Origin: Thermoplasmata archaeon
GTDB lineage: Archaea > Thermoplasmatota > Thermoplasmata > Thermoplasmatales > Thermoplasmataceae
Assembly: GCA_021792045.1 (NCBI GenBank)
Contig: JAJYVJ010000008.1
Coordinates: 1-28,128 of the forward strand
DNA: 28,128 bases
Direction of reading: 5' to 3'
The notes beneath the pieces are model-generated. The model was given only the letters and a program-made list of their open reading frames with translations, searched no databases and was not told where the DNA came from. This document shows positions 24,912 through 28,128 of this stretch, in pieces. Position 1 is the first letter of the stretch. Every line of letters begins with the position of its first letter. The position numbers and the translations under genes were made by a program.

Positions 24912-25088
24912 TTATATCACCCCAAAAGCAACAAGCATCAGCAGGATCGCTGCAATTGTCGGATTAAGAATAAAGACCACTGCTCTTATTTTTATGAAAC
25001 GCTTGAGATTGGTGTTCTCTTCAAGGTCCTTGCTTGTTATTTTATAATCTGAGTATTTTAGGTAAGGTTTCATCCACGGTTTGATCAT
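24912..25088 (-). CDS. Small single-TM protein inside the ATP synthase operon (58 aa)
   Basis: The ATG at 25088 overlaps the subunit D stop as ATGA and reads 58 codons to TAA (24914-24912). Residues 1-33 are hydrophilic and basic ([20 protein letters not shown], then DLEENTNLKRF). Residues 38-58 form one hydrophobic helix (VFILNPTIAAILLMLVAFGV). One TM and no ion-binding carboxylate in it argue against the proteolipid K, which has two. Its place directly after D recalls the small ahaG at the end of the Methanosarcina aha operon, but I cannot confirm homology. Tight overlap with D, and the H Shine-Dalgarno inside its 3' end, show that it is translated as part of the operon. Confidence 0.65.
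   Translation of the reverse strand: MIKPWMKPYLKYSDYKITSKDLEENTNLKRFIKIRAVVFILNPTIAAILLMLVAFGVI
24916..24923 (-). promoter_or_regulatory. Shine-Dalgarno GGGGTGAT setting the subunit H start
   Basis: GGGGTGAT on the minus strand is a near-complete anti-16S match. It lies 5 nt before CTG 24910 and 53 nt before the first in-frame ATG (24862), too far to serve the latter. It sits within the last codons of the 58-aa ORF. Confidence 0.55.
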
Positions 25089-25723
25089 ATTGCTTCACCA
25101 TTTTTCATAAGTTTCTTCTTTATCATCTTAAGATTTGTGAATGTGTCACGCTCTATCTCGTCCAATCTACCTCGTATATACCTGGCAACCGAGCTCAATT
25201 CAGGGATAAGAATATTTTCTATAGCATTAGATCTTCTCTTGGTCTTGTCGATCTCTATAAGCAATTTTCTCATTGAGTTTTCTTTTTCCGCGATTTCCAG
25301 TATTTGCCTGTAAACAATCTCGAACATACCTATGGCATCGTTTATGCTCGTCGGTACGGAAGTAGATCGATAAAGGTTGGAAAGAATCGTTGGGCTGTAC
25401 TCACTGTTGAGCTCTGGTATTTTGACACCCATTACATTCTTCAATCCAACTTCAACCGTAGAATCTGCAGACATATAGGCTATGCGTTCAAGTTCCATCG
25501 TTCCGGAAATTATCTCTGCAGACTTAAGCGTACTTAGTGCGTTTCCAACATCGCCTCTGAGATTCTCCCTCATTCCGCTCACCTGCTTGCTTATGGCGAA
25601 GAATTCCATGACAAGGGATGAACGTTTCATCTTCAGGAGATGAAGTCCTCTTGTCGCTAGCTTAATCCTTTTTTTAATCTGGATAAGTTCGATTCTTGTA
25701 GGCTTAACTTCAAGTCGTGGCAT
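25085..25723 (-). CDS. atpD: A-type ATP synthase subunit D (central rotor shaft)
   Basis: A 212-aa rotor shaft protein of two long antiparallel helices. N-terminal [20 protein letters not shown] plus [16 protein letters not shown] and C-terminal [20 protein letters not shown] are the diagnostic D segments. It turns inside the A3B3 head and couples to the proteolipid ring through subunits F and C. The ATG overlaps the end of subunit B by 14 nt and follows a GAAAGAAGG purine tract. Its stop overlaps the 58-aa ORF as ATGA. Length is usual for archaeal D. Confidence 0.93.
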   Translation of the reverse strand: MPRLEVKPTRIELIQIKKRIKLATRGLHLLKMKRSSLVMEFFAISKQVSGMRENLRGDVGNALSTLKSAEIISGTMELERIAYMSADSTVEVGLKNVMGVKIPELNSEYSPTILSNLYRSTSVPTSINDAIGMFEIVYRQILEIAEKENSMRKLLIEIDKTKRRSNAIENILIPELSSVARYIRGRLDEIERDTFTNLKMIKKKLMKNGEAI

Positions 25724-27104
25724 CCTTCTTTCCCCATTTTCCGTACTTGTCGATGAACTCTTTCTTCACTCTCTTCATATCCGCTTCTGGAAGATCAGAA
25801 AGAAGATCCCATCCGATAGAGAGAGTTTCTTCTATCGTCCGATCCTCATAGAAATCCTGATTTACATATTTTCTCTCAAAGTTCTCGGCGAATTTGAGAT
25901 ATTTCCTGTCATTCACCCCGAGTGCCTCTTCGCCGACTATTGCACTCAGTGATCTCAGGTCCTTTCCGTTGGCATAAGCGGAATAAAGCTGGTCCGCAAC
26001 ACCCCTGTGATCCTCCCTTGTTCTCCCCTTGCCTATTCCCTGATTCATGAGCCTTGAGAGAGATGGGAGAACATCTATCGGTGGGTAAATTGATTTCCTT
26101 TCCAGCTCCCTGCTCACCACAATCTGGCCCTCGGTTATATAACCTGTAAGATCTGGGATAGGATTCGTTATGTCATCTCCAGGCATTGTAAGTATAGGTA
26201 TCTGAGTTATTGACCCATTCTTGCCCTTAATCTTTCCAGCCCGCTCATATATCGTGCTCAGATCGGTGTACATGTAACCCGGATATCCACGCCGCCCCGG
26301 AACTTCTTCACGCGCTGACGATATTTCTCTCAGCGCTTCACAGTAATTTGTCATGTCTGTAAGGATGACCAGGATATGCATCTCCCTTTCATATGCGAGG
26401 TACTCGGCAGTTGTAAGCGCAACCTTCGGGAGTATGATACGTTCCATACTCGGATCGGATGAAAGATTGAGGAAAAGGACAGATCTTGATATGGCTCCAG
26501 TCCTGGTGAATTCGCTTATGAAGTAATTGGCTTCCTCGCTGGTTATACCCATGGCACCGAAAACAACCGCGAAACTCTCGCTCCCGCTAAGAACCTTAGC
26601 CTGTCTAGCTATCTGAGCTGCGAGCATATTGTGAGGCAAACCCGAGCCGGAAAATATAGGGAGCTTCTGCCCTCGAACAAGCGTGTTCATTCCATCTATC
26701 GTGGATATCCCAGTCTCTATGAACTCTGATGGTTCTTCACGCGAATACGGGTTTATTGCGTTTCCCACAATTTCTACTTTCTCCTTACTGAGTATGCTAG
26801 GCATGTTGTCTATAGGTTCTCCGAGTCCGTTGAATACCCTGCCAAGCATCTCATCAGATACGGATACCTTAGCGGATGACCCGAGGAACTTAACCTTCGT
26901 GTTGTTAACATCTAGGCCTGTCGTTGAGCCGAATATCTGCACCACAGCTAGATTTGAGCTTGTATCCAGGACCTGCCCCATTCTCTTTTCTCCGTTTTCA
27001 AGCTCTATCTCAACCATTTCATTGTAGGCGGCATCCTTCACCTTTTCAACAAAAACAAGCGGGCCTGATATCTGGTTAACCGTTTTATAACTTATAAGCG
27101 ACAT
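25710..27104 (-). CDS. atpB: A-type ATP synthase subunit B (regulatory nucleotide-binding subunit)
   Basis: A 464-aa regulatory subunit of the A3B3 head. [12 protein letters not shown] and [20 protein letters not shown] are family signatures. In place of a Walker A P-loop it has SGSGLPHN, the degenerate form characteristic of non-catalytic [21 protein letters not shown] and [20 protein letters not shown] are also diagnostic. It is full length. Its ATG shares a base with the stop of subunit A (TAATG), implying coupled translation. Confidence 0.95.
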   Translation of the reverse strand: MSLISYKTVNQISGPLVFVEKVKDAAYNEMVEIELENGEKRMGQVLDTSSNLAVVQIFGSTTGLDVNNTKVKFLGSSAKVSVSDEMLGRVFNGLGEPIDNMPSILSKEKVEIVGNAINPYSREEPSEFIETGISTIDGMNTLVRGQKLPIFSGSGLPHNMLAAQIARQAKVLSGSESFAVVFGAMGITSEEANYFISEFTRTGAISRSVLFLNLSSDPSMERIILPKVALTTAEYLAYEREMHILVILTDMTNYCEALREISSAREEVPGRRGYPGYMYTDLSTIYERAGKIKGKNGSITQIPILTMPGDDITNPIPDLTGYITEGQIVVSRELERKSIYPPIDVLPSLSRLMNQGIGKGRTREDHRGVADQLYSAYANGKDLRSLSAIVGEEALGVNDRKYLKFAENFERKYVNQDFYEDRTIEETLSIGWDLLSDLPEADMKRVKKEFIDKYGKWGKKDATT

Positions 27105-28128
27105 TATTTAGCCTCCACCAATGAATCAATTTCCTTCTTTATTTCGCCCTGAAGATTCTCATAGTAAGAATCGATTTCGGAATCCTTAACTTCCTTCATT
27201 CTTGAGATCATGGACCTCACTGGTGCTTCCTGAAGGGTTGCAATAGGTACACCACTTTCGATGGTACGAGATTGAGCATCCCCAAGTGACAATATAGATT
27301 TAAGCATAAGATACTGCTTCTTCAGGGAACAATACTGATCGATATCATCAAACGCACTTTGCTGAAGAAAATCTTCCCGTATCATTCTTGCTATATCCAG
27401 AGTGTTTTTCTCCCTATCAGGTAGGGAATCATAACCCACCAGCTGGGCAACTTCCTGGAGTTCCGCCTCCTTTTGAAGCAGCTCCATCGCACTGTTAAAT
27501 TGCTTCGTGAAATCCTCTGAGACGTTCTTGTCGAACCATGTCGTCAGATCTTTGTGATATAGAGAGTAGCTGTTCAACCAGTTTATAGATGGGAAATGCC
27601 TCCTCGAAGCAAGTGATGCGTCGAGCGCCCAGAAAGCGCGAGTGACTCTCAGAGTGTTTTGAGAAACTGGCTCGGATATATCTCCACCCGGAGGGGAAAC
27701 GGCTCCAACTATCGTTACTGACCCGTGCCTTGAATCGTCTGAAAGAACGATCGAGTTTCCAGAACGTTCGTAGAACTCGGCGAGTCTCCTGCCCAGATAC
27801 GCAGGGTATCCCTCTTCCCCTGGCATTTCCTCAAGCCTTCCTGATATTTCCCTCAAAGCTTCTGCCCACCTAGATGTACTGTCCGCCATAAGCGCAACAT
27901 CATATCCCATGTCCCGGTAATACTCCGCTATGGTTATTCCAGTGTAGATACTGGCTTCCCTTGCAGCAACCGGCATGTTTGATGTGTTTGCAATCAGAAC
28001 CGTTCTCTCCATTAAGGGTTTTCCTGACCTTGGATCAACGAGTTCAGGGAAAGTTGAGAGTATTTCGGTCATCTCATTTCCGCGTTCGCCACATCCAACG
28101 TAGACGACGATATCGCTGTCAGCCCATT
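27104..28128 (-). CDS. atpA: A-type ATP synthase catalytic subunit A, C-terminal part (cut by right edge)
   Basis: About 341 residues of the catalytic subunit, open to the end of the window. The visible part starts at [20 protein letters not shown], which lies shortly after the P-loop, and continues with [20 protein letters not shown], then [20 protein letters not shown] and [12 protein letters not shown], the core of the nucleotide-binding domain. The C-terminal helical bundle follows. The apparent ATG at 28072 is internal; the frame is open upstream without a break. The P-loop, where Thermoplasma-type A subunits carry an intein, lies outside the window. It is the first visible gene of the A-B-D-x-H-I run. 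Confidence 0.95.
   Translation of the reverse strand, partial: WADSDIVVYVGCGERGNEMTEILSTFPELVDPRSGKPLMERTVLIANTSNMPVAAREASIYTGITIAEYYRDMGYDVALMADSTSRWAEALREISGRLEEMPGEEGYPAYLGRRLAEFYERSGNSIVLSDDSRHGSVTIVGAVSPPGGDISEPVSQNTLRVTRAFWALDASLASRRHFPSINWLNSYSLYHKDLTTWFDKNVSEDFTKQFNSAMELLQKEAELQEVAQLVGYDSLPDREKNTLDIARMIREDFLQQSAFDDIDQYCSLKKQYLMLKSILSLGDAQSRTIESGVPIATLQEAPVRSMISRMKEVKDSEIDSYYENLQGEIKKEIDSLVEAK

Noticed and set aside
24912..25088. The 58-aa ORF as proteolipid subunit K
   Set aside because: It has only one hydrophobic helix and no Glu/Asp in it, whereas K needs at least two helices and an ion-binding carboxylate.
27104..28128. Intein in ATP synthase subunit A
   Set aside because: Thermoplasma-type A subunits carry an intein at the P-loop, but the visible part begins after the P-loop and is uninterrupted, so nothing can be said.
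1..28128. CRISPR arrays, insertion sequences, tRNA or rRNA genes
   Set aside because: No regularly spaced repeats, transposase genes, terminal inverted repeats or cloverleaf/rRNA signatures were recognised on reading both strands.

Overview
The window looks like a chromosome segment from a thermoacidophilic euryarchaeon of the Thermoplasmatales type (Thermoplasma, Ferroplasma or Cuniculiplasma-like). This is inferred from four things: an A-type (archaeal) ATP synthase operon; a Bat-type HTH regulator; AT-rich TATA boxes about 25 nt before start codons, implying leaderless mRNAs; and a heavy load of major-facilitator (MFS) importers, typical of scavenging heterotrophs. The species cannot be fixed from the sequence alone.

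Layout. (1) 1-8935 is a metabolic block. A truncated minus-strand gene leaves the left edge, followed by a geranylgeranyl-reductase-like flavoprotein (228-1370). A tight pair comes next: an HMGL/LeuA-like DRE-TIM enzyme (1427-2476) and a CaiB/BaiF CoA-transferase (2460-3593). Then come a Bat-like regulator, an MFS carrier (4472-5830), a convergent aconitase-type large/small subunit pair (7588-5857, minus) and a second MFS carrier (8935-7703, minus). The CoA-transferase plus HMGL-fold enzyme plus aconitase-type hydro-lyase suggests import of a C5/C6 hydroxy or unsaturated di/tricarboxylate, its (de)hydration, CoA activation and C-C cleavage, for example a citramalate-type route. The substrate is not proven.

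(2) 9170-15353 holds a third MFS carrier with an inverted repeat next to its TATA box, an Ap4A-hydrolase-like Nudix protein, a fourth MFS carrier, a GalE-like epimerase and an S9 acylaminoacyl-peptidase-like enzyme. The last two genes overlap tail to tail.

(3) 15354-18313 is a small accessory or decaying island: a remnant of an XPB-type helicase N-terminal domain, an AbiEi/AbiEii-like toxin-antitoxin pair, an unrecognised 215-aa protein and an apparently frameshifted small membrane-protein gene.

(4) 18276-22428 holds an MFS carrier translationally coupled to an RNase Z-like metallo-beta-lactamase protein, and a Pho84-like MFS carrier fused to a C-terminal PhoU/DUF47 domain, an unusual single-chain phosphate carrier plus regulator.

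(5) 22566-28128 (minus) is the distal part of the A-type ATP synthase operon: A (truncated by the right edge), B, D, an overlapping 58-aa single-TM ORF, H (apparently starting at CTG behind a strong Shine-Dalgarno) and I. Neighbouring genes overlap or abut throughout, so they form one transcription unit. The proteolipid K is not present after I. No tRNA, rRNA, CRISPR array or insertion sequence was recognised.
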